A DNA stretch of 41,093 nucleotides from positions 1-41,093 of the forward strand of contig CADBBK010000028.1 in assembly GCA_902792895.1 (NCBI GenBank). Direction: 5' to 3'. The position numbers and the translations under genes were made by a program. The notes below the pieces were generated by a model, which worked only from the letters and a program-made list of their open reading frames with translations, was not told where the DNA came from and ran no database searches. This document shows, one piece after another, positions 9,019 through 17,920 of the stretch; position 1 is the first letter of the stretch; every line of letters starts with the position of its first letter. The DNA is from an uncultured Bacteroidales bacterium. Its GTDB lineage: Bacteria; Bacteroidota; Bacteroidia; Bacteroidales; Muribaculaceae.

Positions 9019-10641
9019 ATGAAACGATTAATTACTCTCATCACACTCGTTGCAGCATTGCTCATCCCGAGTATGGCCACGGCTCAGCACATGCCCACCA
9101 AATCAGGCATGAGGCTGTCACAGTTCAAGGCTCCTGCAAAGGTACAAGTCAGGGCTGAAGAAGAGCCCATCATGGATGTCCCCGAGGGCACCCTCTATGA
9201 CAACATGTATGCCACCTCGTTTGCTTACGGCTTAGGATGGGGCGATATCTATATCCAGGACGTGGACGGCGGCATCGGCAAGGTGGTCGAGGGCACCGAC
9301 GGCAACCTGTACATCTACAATCCCATCTCTCAGAGTTACATCTGGTTTTCCATTCTTCCCTGGATTAAGGCTGAGCCTGCAGGAGATGGCAAGTATGTTG
9401 TGACGCTACCGCAGCTTTACATCCTCGACTACGGCGATCCCTACTATGCCTACTGCATGCACTATGACGAAGAGGAAGGCATGCCCGTCATTGAAGAAGA
9501 AGGCCAAATCGAATTTACCTGGGAAAATGGTGTCCTGACGCAACTGGGCGACAAGTTCATCGGCTTGTGTGACGCTACCGCCGACTGGTTCTACATGGCC
9601 GACCAGCACATCGTCTATGCACCCCAGACCGATGAGGCCATCAGCGTGCCCGAAAACATGTATGTCCAGGGCTACACGATGACCTACCTGTCGGATCCCA
9701 CCGACCTCACCAAGACCAAGGAGACCATCGTCAGCATCGCTATCGATGGCGAGGACATCTACATGGGTAACCTCAACAACAATAACCCCGACTCCTACAT
9801 CAAGGGCCACCTCGCTGACGGCAAGGCTACCTTCCCCACCCGCCAGTACCTGGGCGTTGACGCTTACTACAACGGCCACATCTATGTGCTCACCGGCGAT
9901 GCCTATGTGGACACCGAGACCTATGGCAGCCCCGTGTTCAACTACAACCTGAACGATGAGATTGTCTTCAACGTTGACGAGGATGCCCGCAACATCGTTG
10001 CCGAATGGCCCGCCTCGATGATTACCAATGTCGGCCCCACCACGCTGTCAATCATCAACGACTACGTGGCTCCTGGACTGGTTGCATTTGACGAAGTACC
10101 CGCCGTGCCCGCTACTCCCATCTTCACCGATGAGGACCTGATGGTCAACAATGCATCGGGCTGGTCAGTGCTGCATTTCACCATCCCCACTGTTGACGTT
10201 GATGGCAACAAGCTCAACGAGAACAAGCTGTATTACAACATCATCGTTGATGATGCTGTATATACCTTCGAGCCCGAGACCTACATCGGCCTCTCGACTG
10301 CCATGACCGATATCCCCTACAAGTTTGAAGACAACATCAACTTTGACATCTACATGAACAACGGCCGCCACACGGTATATCTCTACACGACAAACTTTGC
10401 CGCAGTGGGTGTACAGAGCATTTACACTGCTGGTGATGAAGAGAACCGTTCCGAGATTGCCTATGTCTTCAGGCCCAATCCTTCGGGCGTCAACGAGCTT
10501 GCCCAGGGTGCTCAGGTTGTCGGCACGCGTTACTTTGACCTCACTGGCCGTGAGTTGTCCGCAGCACCGGCAAGTGGCCTCTACCTGCAGTGTGTCACCT
10601 ATAATGATGGTACCACCGCCACTATCAAGGTCATGAAGTAA
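9019..10641 (+). CDS. Secreted protein with Bacteroidales C-terminal tail domain
   Basis: The 540-residue product starts with a clear Sec signal peptide (MKRLITLITLVAALLIPSM, cleavage near residue 22). The body has no family I can name; it is rich in Tyr, Asp and Gly with many short beta-like segments, as in beta-propeller or surface proteins. The last 45 residues (GTRYFDLTGRELSAAPASG, then a short beta hairpin ending KVMK) match the tail motif common on secreted Prevotella and Muribaculaceae proteins, related in appearance to type IX secretion tails. It has its own promoter and terminator. Function is unknown; export to the surface or outside the cell is inferred. Confidence 0.85.
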   Translation: MKRLITLITLVAALLIPSMATAQHMPTKSGMRLSQFKAPAKVQVRAEEEPIMDVPEGTLYDNMYATSFAYGLGWGDIYIQDVDGGIGKVVEGTDGNLYIYNPISQSYIWFSILPWIKAEPAGDGKYVVTLPQLYILDYGDPYYAYCMHYDEEEGMPVIEEEGQIEFTWENGVLTQLGDKFIGLCDATADWFYMADQHIVYAPQTDEAISVPENMYVQGYTMTYLSDPTDLTKTKETIVSIAIDGEDIYMGNLNNNNPDSYIKGHLADGKATFPTRQYLGVDAYYNGHIYVLTGDAYVDTETYGSPVFNYNLNDEIVFNVDEDARNIVAEWPASMITNVGPTTLSIINDYVAPGLVAFDEVPAVPATPIFTDEDLMVNNASGWSVLHFTIPTVDVDGNKLNENKLYYNIIVDDAVYTFEPETYIGLSTAMTDIPYKFEDNINFDIYMNNGRHTVYLYTTNFAAVGVQSIYTAGDEENRSEIAYVFRPNPSGVNELAQGAQVVGTRYFDLTGRELSAAPASGLYLQCVTYNDGTTATIKVMK

Positions 10642-10671
10642 ACCCTTCATCAACACGAGATTGACCATTAC

Positions 10672-10714
10672 AAGGGGCCGCAGCACATCGTGTGTTGCGG
10701 CCCCTTCTCTATTT
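10672..10714 (+). terminator. Terminator of the secreted protein gene
   Basis: A 16-bp stem (10672-10687 with 10691-10706, one G-T pair) with a TCG loop is followed by a T-rich CTCTATTT tail. Confidence 0.85.
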
Positions 10715-10763
10715 CACCTCGCATGATTTTTGATGAAATATTTAATGGAATATCACACTTGCA

Positions 10764-10793
10764 TTGCCGTTTTATCCAAAAATGTTACCTTTG
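10764..10793 (+). promoter_or_regulatory. Promoter of corA
   Basis: TTG at 10764-10766, 19 bp, then TACCTTTG at 10786-10793, placed about 30 bp before the corA start. Confidence 0.75.
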
Positions 10794-10822
10794 CGCTACG
10801 AAGAGTAAAAAATCAATAGGTT

Positions 10823-11752
10823 ATGATCAGCTATTGGAAATGTAAGGATGGATTCAGCCAGATCAATCAGTGGAAGTCGGGATGCTGGATTAAGGTCACA
10901 AAACCGACCGACGAAGACCTGGCGCTGTTAAAGGAGCGCTTTGCCGTGCCTGATTTCACCCACGATGCCAAGGACATCGAGGAGCGTCCACGTGTCGATC
11001 ATGAAGACAACTGGCTGATGGTCTTCGTGCGCGTTCCCAACAAGAGCATCGATGAGGATGGTGACACTATTTTCACGACCGCCCCAGTGTCCATCCTGAT
11101 ACGCGACGATGTGTTCATCACGGTCTCCTACTACGACAACGAGGTGCTCGACGACTTCATCCGCTGGAGCAAGCAGCGCCGCATCAACAACTGCAAGGGC
11201 TATGACCTGTTGTTGTCCCTGATGCTCTCCTCGTCGGTGTGGTACCTCAAGTACCTGAAACAGATGAACGGAATGATGAATACCGCTGAATTGCGCTTGG
11301 AAAAGAAAATGGATAATGATGAGCTGATGCGCACCATGGGAATCGGGAAATTCCTGATCTATTTCATCACTTCGCTCAATGGCAACATGACGGTGCTGGC
11401 CCGCCTCAAGAAGCGCCTGCGCGTTTTGCCTCATGATGAAGATCTGCTCGAGGACGTCGAGATTGAAACCCAGCAGGCACTTGACACCGCCAGCATCTAC
11501 AACGACATTTTGGAGCGGCAGCAAGCGACCTACTCTTCCATCATCGGCAACAACCTGAACCGCATCATGAAGACGCTCACCGTGGTGACCATCCTGCTGA
11601 TGATACCCACAGTCGTCGCGGGCTACTACGGCATGAACGTGCCTAACCGCATGGAGAACTGGTGGTTGGGATTCCCCTTTGCCGTCATCTTATCCATACT
11701 GCTGATGGCCATCGGCTACTTCTTTATCCGCCACAGCAAGTTCTTCAAGTAA
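10823..11752 (+). CDS. corA: CorA-family magnesium/divalent cation transporter
   Basis: The 309-residue protein has the CorA plan: a long soluble N-terminal alpha/beta and helical funnel domain, then two transmembrane helices at the extreme C-terminus. The YYGMN signature ends the first helix (Gly270-Met271-Asn272), which is the pore selectivity motif of the family. The second helix covers about residues 284-302 and the tail is basic (RHSKFFK). It is expected to form a pentameric inner-membrane channel for Mg2+, possibly Co2+ or Ni2+. It is a single-gene unit between a promoter at 10764 and the terminator at 11797. Confidence 0.92.
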   Translation: MISYWKCKDGFSQINQWKSGCWIKVTKPTDEDLALLKERFAVPDFTHDAKDIEERPRVDHEDNWLMVFVRVPNKSIDEDGDTIFTTAPVSILIRDDVFITVSYYDNEVLDDFIRWSKQRRINNCKGYDLLLSLMLSSSVWYLKYLKQMNGMMNTAELRLEKKMDNDELMRTMGIGKFLIYFITSLNGNMTVLARLKKRLRVLPHDEDLLEDVEIETQQALDTASIYNDILERQQATYSSIIGNNLNRIMKTLTVVTILLMIPTVVAGYYGMNVPNRMENWWLGFPFAVILSILLMAIGYFFIRHSKFFK

Positions 11753-11796
11753 ACGGCTGTACACTAAAGTCTTGACGCGGTGGCCACCCCACTAAA

Positions 11797-11843
11797 AAAC
11801 AGCAAGTCTGGCAATCCGATTGGACCGACCAGACTTGTTGTTT
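11797..11843. terminator. Bidirectional terminator between corA and the DUF3332 gene
   Basis: A 15-bp stem (11797-11811 with 11829-11843, one G-T pair) encloses a 17-base loop. T-rich sequence follows on the plus side, and an A-run before the left arm becomes a T-run on the minus strand, so it can serve both convergent genes. Confidence 0.8.
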
Positions 11844-11865
11844 GTATAATGTGTCTAAGAACGAC

Positions 11866-12423
11866 TTAACGCTGTGCAAAGGCCACGCCACTGATGCCTA
11901 TCAGCTCTTGGTAAGCGAGTACGCCGGCTTGCGACAGTTCCACACGAGTGTAACTGCCATCACGGGTGAGGACGTCAACGTGGGTGTCGTCAACATAGGT
12001 GAACAGCTTCACCTCCTCGCCGTTGTTCTCGAGGGACCAAGAATTTTCCTTGGCATTGAAGTTGAAACGCGTTACCTGCTTGGTGTTCATGTTGGTGATG
12101 GTGTAACCAGCCTCGCTGCGTGCCACCAGATACTGGGCATCCTTACCGTCAATCACCTTGACATCGTTAGCAGCCATAGCCGGGTTGGTTCCCGACCAGA
12201 ACTCGATGCTGTTCAGCACAAACAGGTCAGCTACAAAGCACAACTCATAAACAGGCAGAATCCACATGGCCACAAACACGATCTCGTTAACGAACTTGTC
12301 GCCCACTTGGTCATTCCATGCTTTCACCTTATTGAACAGCGCAAAGCTACCGATACATGACTGCATCATCATCGATGCTGACAAAGCCACTACAGTGGCC
12401 ACGATTAAATGTTTCTTTCTCAT
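11866..12423 (-). CDS. DUF3332-family lipoprotein
   Basis: This 185-residue protein has a signal sequence ending in a lipobox (MMQSC, Cys at about residue 23), so it should be a lipoprotein. The segment FALFNKVKAWNDQVGDKFVNE followed by a hydrophobic stretch and IEFWSGTNP is typical of DUF3332, a Bacteroidetes family with no settled function. A second hydrophobic segment (about residues 48-70) suggests it is also membrane-embedded. It starts 30 bp after the mltF stop with no promoter between, so it is the last gene of cdsA-mltF-DUF3332. Confidence 0.85.
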   Translation of the reverse strand: MRKKHLIVATVVALSASMMMQSCIGSFALFNKVKAWNDQVGDKFVNEIVFVAMWILPVYELCFVADLFVLNSIEFWSGTNPAMAANDVKVIDGKDAQYLVARSEAGYTITNMNTKQVTRFNFNAKENSWSLENNGEEVKLFTYVDDTHVDVLTRDGSYTRVELSQAGVLAYQELIGISGVAFAQR

Positions 12424-12453
12424 AATGTCTCTTTTGTTGATTGGTTATGGTGT

Positions 12454-13833
12454 TTATTTCTTGTAATTCTTCTTGTAGTTCTCGTAGCAGTTGAGCACCT
12501 TGATCACATAGTCCACCGGCTCAGTACCGCGGCAGTAACCGTTAGTGCACACCGAGTCGTTGTAGTACTCGGGGTCCATCTTCCAGAGCATCGCCTGCTC
12601 GACATTCTCACTCCACACACGCGGATCAAGCTCATATTTCCTTGCCAGTGCAATGGCATCGGTCACATGGCCCGAGCCGGCATTGTAGGCCGCAAGGACA
12701 AACTTGATACGGTCAGCAGCCCCTGTGCGGCTGCGCATGATGCCGTCAAGCTCCTTGAGAATCTTGGAAGCCACCCTGACGCTGACCTCGGGATTTCCCA
12801 GGTCAGACTCCGCCACGCCAAAGGACTGTGCCGTCCTGGGCATCACCTGCATGAGGCCCCTTGCACCCATCCACGAGGTGGCATTGGGGTCGAAGCCCGA
12901 CTCCGAGTAGGCTATCGCTGCCAGCAGACGCCAGTCCCAACCCATTTCCTTGGCATACTGCTTGAAGACCTGGTCATAGGGGGAGATGCCACCTGGCGGC
13001 GTGACTGCCAAGGTATCGACCTTGACCGAATCAGGCTTGGGCCCGCGGTTCATCTCGAAGTAGTGTTTCAGGGCCTGCTTGGAATACTCCTGGGCATCCA
13101 AACTTGCTGCCCACTCGTTGATGCTGTCGGCCAGCCACTGGTCGCGTCGTGACACGGCCCATGACGAGCGCTGCTCAAAGCCCACCCTCAACTGGATGTT
13201 GATGCTGTCATAGTAGGTGAGGTTCATCTGCGCGATGTCGCTGTCGACGATAGTGAAAGGTATCTCGCGGCGCGATACCCGCTGAATCAGTTCTGTGGGC
13301 AGGGCTGCCTCGCCCTCCACAGTGTGGATATTGATACCGCCGCCCACCTCGTTGTCGAGGTTACGCAGGCGGGACTCGTATTTGGAACCCTTCTCGACAT
13401 ACACGTCACTGCCGATGAGCTGTGTCACATCGTGTATCACACCCGGTCCGCTGTGCTGCACCAGCACCTGGTAGGTCTCGTTGACGGCACCACAATGCAA
13501 CACACGCGACTTATACTCGGCGGTGACGGGAATCTCGCAAGCCAGCACATCGACACTGCGTTTCTTGAGCATATCAATCAACGCCGGCATGCTGCGCGCC
13601 ACCTTGAAACGCAACGCGATGCCACGGGAGCGTGCAAAGTCACAGATGCGGTCATAGTCATAGCCCATCGTGTCGCCCTTGAGGATAAAGAAGCCCGTGG
13701 GGCTGTACAGGGTACCCACGGTGAGGGTGTCAGGCAAACGGTGCTGCACCTCGGCCGATTTATTGCCGTGGCTGCACGAGAGGGTGCCCAGCAGCGCCCA
13801 GACCAACAGCAGCAAGGGTAGTAGGCGACGCAT
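12454..13833 (-). CDS. mltF: MltF-like membrane-bound lytic murein transglycosylase
   Basis: This lipoprotein (lipobox LGTLSC, Cys at about residue 20) combines a periplasmic solute-binding-like domain (about residues 35-255) with a C-terminal lytic transglycosylase domain (about 280-430). The catalytic glutamate is Glu311 in the YSESGF motif, followed by GARGLMQVMP and AAYNAGSGHV, all standard for the SLT fold. MltF cleaves peptidoglycan glycan strands with formation of 1,6-anhydromuramic ends; the N-terminal domain modulates activity. The gene begins 13 bp after cdsA and shares its promoter, which places a wall enzyme with phospholipid synthesis. Confidence 0.92.
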   Translation of the reverse strand: MRRLLPLLLLVWALLGTLSCSHGNKSAEVQHRLPDTLTVGTLYSPTGFFILKGDTMGYDYDRICDFARSRGIALRFKVARSMPALIDMLKKRSVDVLACEIPVTAEYKSRVLHCGAVNETYQVLVQHSGPGVIHDVTQLIGSDVYVEKGSKYESRLRNLDNEVGGGINIHTVEGEAALPTELIQRVSRREIPFTIVDSDIAQMNLTYYDSINIQLRVGFEQRSSWAVSRRDQWLADSINEWAASLDAQEYSKQALKHYFEMNRGPKPDSVKVDTLAVTPPGGISPYDQVFKQYAKEMGWDWRLLAAIAYSESGFDPNATSWMGARGLMQVMPRTAQSFGVAESDLGNPEVSVRVASKILKELDGIMRSRTGAADRIKFVLAAYNAGSGHVTDAIALARKYELDPRVWSENVEQAMLWKMDPEYYNDSVCTNGYCRGTEPVDYVIKVLNCYENYKKNYKK

Positions 13834-13846
13834 AGCCAGCAGAGAT

Positions 13847-14695
13847 TTAATTAATGTTTGGGGCTATCAACTGCAGGTAAATGAGGACAGCCGGAACAAC
13901 CAGCAGCAAACTGTCGATGCGGTCAAGGATACCGCCGTGGCCCGGCATGATGTTGCCCGAGTCCTTCACGCCGACGGTGCGCTTGATGAGCGATTCCACC
14001 AGGTCGCCGAAGGTGGAGAACACGGCGACCACCACGCTCAGTCCCACCCATGTGGTTAAGTCAGGAACCTGGAAGAACTCATCAAACCAATAATGGGTGG
14101 CATAGGCGCCAGCCACACAGAAGACGATGCCGCCGATGACGCCCTCCCACGATTTCTTGGGAGAAATGCGCTCAAACAGGCGGTGCCGTCCCAGCAGCAT
14201 GCCCACGCAGTAGGCACCCGTATCATAAATCCAGATGAACATGAACACACCCAGCAACAGACGCGGGGCGGTGATGCTCATGATGCAGTTGAGCATGGCA
14301 AGCGGCAGGGCGATGTAGCCCAGCGAGAAGAACGAACGCTCAAGGCTGTGAACGGCATTCTGCTGCGGGCGATAGAGCTGCACGATGGTACGCAGCAGCA
14401 GATAGGAGGCAATGGGCAGCAGCCACAAGGCCCTCGACTGCATCGACTCGCCCTCATAGTGGAGATAGAAGGCCACAAACAGGCCAACGCCTCCCAGCAT
14501 GTCGATAACGGTAACCAGCCAGGACTGCGTGGCATCGTCCTTGGCCATGGTCACCATCTCGCCGATGCCCAGCACGATGAGCAGCGAGAACACCAGCAGG
14601 AACATGACCGGCGAATTGTCCAGCAACAAGATTGCCGACACAATGATGGCGATATAGATGATGCCAGAGCAGATGCGTTTTAACAAATTCTTCAT
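13847..14695 (-). CDS. cdsA: Phosphatidate cytidylyltransferase
   Basis: CdsA makes CDP-diacylglycerol from phosphatidic acid and CTP at the inner membrane. The 282-residue protein is almost entirely hydrophobic with about eight membrane segments and carries the family signature at about residues 235-259 (KRTVGVKDSGNIMPGHGG followed by ILDR). The SPKKSWEGVIGG loop is also conserved. A promoter lies at 14716-14746. It is the first gene of the operon with mltF and the DUF3332 lipoprotein. Confidence 0.94.
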   Translation of the reverse strand: MKNLLKRICSGIIYIAIIVSAILLLDNSPVMFLLVFSLLIVLGIGEMVTMAKDDATQSWLVTVIDMLGGVGLFVAFYLHYEGESMQSRALWLLPIASYLLLRTIVQLYRPQQNAVHSLERSFFSLGYIALPLAMLNCIMSITAPRLLLGVFMFIWIYDTGAYCVGMLLGRHRLFERISPKKSWEGVIGGIVFCVAGAYATHYWFDEFFQVPDLTTWVGLSVVVAVFSTFGDLVESLIKRTVGVKDSGNIMPGHGGILDRIDSLLLVVPAVLIYLQLIAPNIN

Positions 14696-14715
14696 GACTT
14701 TATCTTATTTGGGTG

Positions 14716-14746
14716 CAAATATAATCATTTATCCCGAAATGTGCAA
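14716..14746 (-). promoter_or_regulatory. Promoter of the cdsA operon
   Basis: On the minus strand, TTG (14744-14746), 20 bp, then TATATTTG (14716-14723), about 20 bp before the cdsA start. Confidence 0.75.
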
Positions 14747-14786
14747 CAACGATTGCCCCGTGACGGGAAAAAGGGGCTGATGGCAT

Positions 14787-14822
14787 CGAAGCCCTCCCGC
14801 AAGAGGTCGCGGGAAGGCTTCG
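14787..14822 (-). terminator. Hairpin terminator after the 50-residue small gene
   Basis: A 14-bp stem with one mismatch (14787-14800 with 14809-14822) lies just beyond the stop of the small minus-strand gene; a five-T run follows about a dozen bases later on that strand. It could also stop plus-strand transcription, since GTCTTTGTTTC follows on that side. Confidence 0.65.
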
Positions 14823-14853
14823 GTCTTTGTTTCTGGAGAGGGACGCTAACTCA

Positions 14854-15006
14854 TCAGTTGATGATCATCGACTCTAATCCTCTCGGCAACTCGGCATTGT
14901 ACCTGTAGGCCCTGGCAAACTGCTTAATGAACTCGATTGTCGCCTTCTTGGGACCCTTAACATCGGTACTTGCGCCACTAGCATTGTTTTTAGTTGAAGT
15001 AGTCAT
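14854..15006 (-). CDS. Small conserved-type protein, 50 residues
   Basis: This short frame starts at ATG 15006 (MTTSTKNNASGASTDVKG), continues with PKKATIEFIKQFARAYRYN and ends LESMIIN. The pattern of a flexible Ser/Thr/Asn-rich N-terminus, a KATxxFxKQFARxY helix and a hydrophobic end recurs in small Bacteroidales proteins of unknown function, as far as I recall. There is no signal peptide. It is followed by a good hairpin and has regular codon use, which argues for a real gene. A clear promoter was not found. Confidence 0.65.
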   Translation of the reverse strand: MTTSTKNNASGASTDVKGPKKATIEFIKQFARAYRYNAELPRGLESMIIN

Positions 15007-15155
15007 TCTGTGCATAGGCAGTCCGGTTTTAAATTATAGTCAATTAGATAACGCACAGTAATGACCTATTATTATATCAACGTTCCGTTTTAAGTTTTTT
15101 TTTGTTTTCGAGACACCCTAATTTCCATCGCAAGCTGACTGCTGTCACTGAATCA

Positions 15156-15191
15156 CAAAAAACTGCCGCTATCACGGTTGACAGCGGCAGT
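15156..15191 (-). terminator. Rho-independent terminator of the uridine phosphorylase gene
   Basis: The perfect 9-bp stem ACTGCCGCT/AGCGGCAGT (15162-15170 with 15183-15191) is followed on the minus strand by TTTTTTG. Confidence 0.85.
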
Positions 15192-15221
15192 GATTCCATT
15201 TCACACTATCCAGTGAGCGGA

Positions 15222-16103
15222 TTACTCACACAAGCGGTCAAGGACGGTGCGCACCAGATCCTCGACAGCGGTCTTGTAGTTGGGATTGACGTCGGTGGCG
15301 ACACGGTTGGCAATAATCGAGCAAACGGTCATTGCACGGTGTCCCAGCATGGCAGCCATGCCTTGCAGGGCACTGCTCTCCATCTCATAATTAGTGATGT
15401 GACCACCCTTGTACTCAAACTCCTCGATGCGACGGTTCAACTCGGGCTCGGCAAGTTCCAGGCGCACCTTGCGACCTTGGGGGCCATAGAAACCCACAGC
15501 CGAGATGGTGTAACCACGCACCATGTCGTCACGGCCGATTTTCTCAACCAGCCACGGGTCAGCATCAACGATATAGGGCTTGGCAAACAACGGATTCCAC
15601 TTCACGAACTGGCAGAACTCGCGCTCAAAGTCCAAGTCGGCCACCTTGTTGCGGTCGGCATAGTAATTGATGACGCCGTCAAAGCCGATAGCCTTGGCTG
15701 CGATGACAGGAGTGCCCACGGGGACATAGGGTTGCAGACCACCCGAAGTGCCGATGCGCACGATGTTGAGCGTGCGGTGTTCAGGCTTCGGGGTGCGGGT
15801 GGCAAAGTCGATGTTGGCAAGGCCGTCGAGCTCGGTCATGACAATGTCGATGTTGTCAGGGCCGATGCCGTGGGAGAGCGCCATGACGGGCGTACCATGA
15901 TAGGTGCCGCCGATGGCATGGAACTCGCGACTCGAGGTTTCCCAATCACGAGTGTCGAAGTGGGACGCAATCATCGTCACGCGACCAGGGTCGCCACATA
16001 CGATGATGTTGTCGGTCAACTGCTCGGGCTTCACATGGATGTGAAATGCTGAGCCATCATCATTGATGATAAACTCTGAATCGGGTATTCGGTTAGTATT
16101 CAT
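15222..16103 (-). CDS. udp: Uridine phosphorylase / nucleoside phosphorylase family
   Basis: This cytosolic enzyme of the PNP/UDP phosphorylase family cleaves a nucleoside with phosphate to a free base and ribose-1-phosphate; uridine is the most likely substrate. The 293-residue protein shows VCGDPGRVTMIASHF (phosphate-site Gly/Arg) near residue 36, VRIGTSGGLQP near 114, and NYEMESSAL near 240, the ribose-binding Met-Glu-Ser motif. It has its own promoter and terminator. Assignment to uridine rather than purine nucleosides rests on overall similarity, not on a decisive residue. Confidence 0.88.
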   Translation of the reverse strand: MNTNRIPDSEFIINDDGSAFHIHVKPEQLTDNIIVCGDPGRVTMIASHFDTRDWETSSREFHAIGGTYHGTPVMALSHGIGPDNIDIVMTELDGLANIDFATRTPKPEHRTLNIVRIGTSGGLQPYVPVGTPVIAAKAIGFDGVINYYADRNKVADLDFEREFCQFVKWNPLFAKPYIVDADPWLVEKIGRDDMVRGYTISAVGFYGPQGRKVRLELAEPELNRRIEEFEYKGGHITNYEMESSALQGMAAMLGHRAMTVCSIIANRVATDVNPNYKTAVEDLVRTVLDRLCE

Positions 16104-16152
16104 ATCGTTGTGGATTTAAAGATTCATCGAAACTGTGATTAATTAGAAAATG

Positions 16153-16182
16153 TAAAGGTACTGCAATCCAGTAATATGGCAA
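16153..16182 (-). promoter_or_regulatory. Promoter of udp
   Basis: On the minus strand, TTG (16180-16182), 19 bp, then TACCTTTA (16153-16160), a one-base variant of TAnnTTTG, about 50 bp before the start. Confidence 0.6.
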
Positions 16183-16226
16183 AATCCAACTCCTTAAAAA
16201 ATGTGAAATTTCACCCTCTCGACACA

Positions 16227-17345
16227 TCAGGTCATCGAGTATCGGCAACCCGGCAGCGTCGTGATGATTTTCTTGCAGTCCAGCTCCACAAGCGTGCTCA
16301 TGAGTTTATACACAGGCACATGGAGGACATCGGCCAGGGTATTGAGGTGTATCTCGCCATGGTCGCGGATGGCATCAACTACAGCCTGCTCCTCGCGAGT
16401 CAGCTCAGGGAAGAAGCCCAGCTGCTGCGGAGCGGTGCTGATACCTTCCCAGCGCATGGCGGCCATCAAATCTTCGGCACCCGTGATGAGGGCAGCCTTG
16501 TTGGTGGCAATCAGCTTGTTGCAACCCGCTGAGTATTCATCTCCACAACGGCCCGGCACCGCCATGACGTCGCGGTTGTAACTCATGGCTAACGAAGCCG
16601 TGACCAGCGCTCCTCCCGACCCGGCCGACTCCACAACCACCGTACAGTCGCTCAAGGCGGCCACGATGCGGTTGCGGGCCAGGAAATTGCTCTTCTGCAC
16701 CGCATCCTGACTGGTGTAGTCGGTCAAGAGCATACCGCCATGCTTGGCGATGGCAATCGCGTCGGGGCGGTGACTGGCGGGATAGATGCGGTTGAGGCCA
16801 CGCGGCAACACCGCCACAGTGGGCACGCCGTGCTTGAGGGCGGCACGATGGGCTGCGATGTCGATACCGTAGGCCAAGCCGCTCACCACAACCAGGTCGG
16901 GCAGGCGCTGCGCCAGTTCACCGATGAGCGTATCGCAGCAGCGGATGCCGTATTGCGTCGCATGGCGTGTGCCCACAACGCTGATGACATGGGCGCTCTC
17001 GAGATTGCATTTCCCCAAGGAATAAATCATCGCAGGGGCATCGGGAGCCTCGAGCAGGCGATGAGGATAAGAAGAATCGGTGAAATAGGAAACAGCGATG
17101 CCGTGCTCACGCACGAAGACCTCCTCTTGGACAGCGCGCAGCAGGCATTCACGGCGGTAAACGTCGCCGTAGATCTTGCTGCGGCCACGCGTCAATGCCC
17201 GCAGATCCTTCTCGCTCATGGCAAAGAACTGCTCCTCACTGCCCACCACATCGAGCAGCTTGCGCGCCAAGTCTATGCCCATGCCCTGTAGGCTGGCAAA
17301 GGCGATACGATAGGTCAGCGGTGTGTATCCGTTGTCGCTGCTCAT
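16227..17345 (-). CDS. dprA: DNA-processing protein DprA
   Basis: DprA binds incoming single-stranded DNA and loads RecA during natural transformation; it is also conserved in non-competent species. The 372-residue protein has the Rossmann-like core with VVGTRHATQYG, SGLAYGIDIAAH, GLNRIYPASH, ARNRIVAALSD and SGGALVTASLA at about residues 120-270, and a C-terminal winged-helix-like DprA domain from about 305. The start ATG overlaps the stop of the upstream thioesterase gene by four bases, so the two are coupled. Its promoter is the one before the thioesterase gene. Confidence 0.94.
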   Translation of the reverse strand: MSSDNGYTPLTYRIAFASLQGMGIDLARKLLDVVGSEEQFFAMSEKDLRALTRGRSKIYGDVYRRECLLRAVQEEVFVREHGIAVSYFTDSSYPHRLLEAPDAPAMIYSLGKCNLESAHVISVVGTRHATQYGIRCCDTLIGELAQRLPDLVVVSGLAYGIDIAAHRAALKHGVPTVAVLPRGLNRIYPASHRPDAIAIAKHGGMLLTDYTSQDAVQKSNFLARNRIVAALSDCTVVVESAGSGGALVTASLAMSYNRDVMAVPGRCGDEYSAGCNKLIATNKAALITGAEDLMAAMRWEGISTAPQQLGFFPELTREEQAVVDAIRDHGEIHLNTLADVLHVPVYKLMSTLVELDCKKIITTLPGCRYSMT

Positions 17346-17761
17346 GGTCGGTCAAGGTATTTGGCAATGCGGGCGGCAAGGTCGTCACCGCGGTTGATGC
17401 GCCCGTTTTCCATGCAGACGATGGTCACCACGGCGCTCACTACCAGTTCCCCACCATCACGGTTGAAAATGTCCTGATAGAAGATAAAACGCGGTCCCTT
17501 GCGCTCAATCCACAAGCGACTCAGCATCACGTCACCCGTGCGCAGTGGCGTGTAGTAGTCGATTTCCATGCGACGCACCACGGGCACCAGGCCGTCGCTG
17601 GTCAGGCTGCCGAAGGGGATTCCCTCCTGCTTGACAAAGGCATGGCGCGTGTGCTCCAGATAGTGCAGATACACCGCATTGTTGACGATGCCCTCGCTGT
17701 CGAGTTCATAGTCGCGCACCGCTATCTCGAGCGTGAAGATATATTCCTTACTGTTGCCCAT
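17342..17761 (-). CDS. Acyl-CoA thioesterase, 4HBT (YbgC/FadM-like)
   Basis: This is a hotdog-fold thioesterase of 139 residues. The N-terminal segment VRDYELDSEGIVNNAVYLHYLEH has the family's active-site pattern (Asp in the YxxD-x-EGIVNN motif). Such enzymes hydrolyse acyl-CoAs; the substrate cannot be told from sequence. I use the ATG at 17761; a GTG directly before it (17764) is possible. The four-base overlap with dprA indicates an operon of two. A promoter lies directly upstream. Confidence 0.88.
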   Translation of the reverse strand: MGNSKEYIFTLEIAVRDYELDSEGIVNNAVYLHYLEHTRHAFVKQEGIPFGSLTSDGLVPVVRRMEIDYYTPLRTGDVMLSRLWIERKGPRFIFYQDIFNRDGGELVVSAVVTIVCMENGRINRGDDLAARIAKYLDRP

Positions 17762-17784
17762 CACTCTGTTATGTTATTGGACTA

Positions 17785-17813
17785 CAAAGATAAGCATTTT
17801 CATCAAACGCCAA
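17785..17813 (-). promoter_or_regulatory. Promoter of the thioesterase-dprA operon
   Basis: On the minus strand, TTG (17811-17813), 18 bp, then TATCTTTG (17785-17792), about 25 bp before the start. Confidence 0.65.
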
Positions 17814-17847
17814 TCCCCTGGGGCAGGAGAAAAACTTATGACTGTAA

Positions 17848-17891
17848 AAAACAGCCTGCCCGCGGGCTGAGTTATCAGCGGGCGGGCAGGC
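17848..17891 (-). terminator. Terminator of the rpmB-rpmG-DUF4295 operon
   Basis: A long GC-rich hairpin (17854-17870 with 17875-17891, two mismatches, GTTA loop) is followed on the minus strand by six T residues. It lies 30 bp past the DUF4295 stop. Confidence 0.88.
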
Positions 17892-17920
17892 CAGTATCGC
17901 TATGGATGGCGTTCAGTGAT

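Noticed and set aside
15102-16052. Open frame of 316 codons on the plus strand
   Set aside because: It is antisense to the uridine phosphorylase gene, which has strong motifs, a promoter and a terminator.
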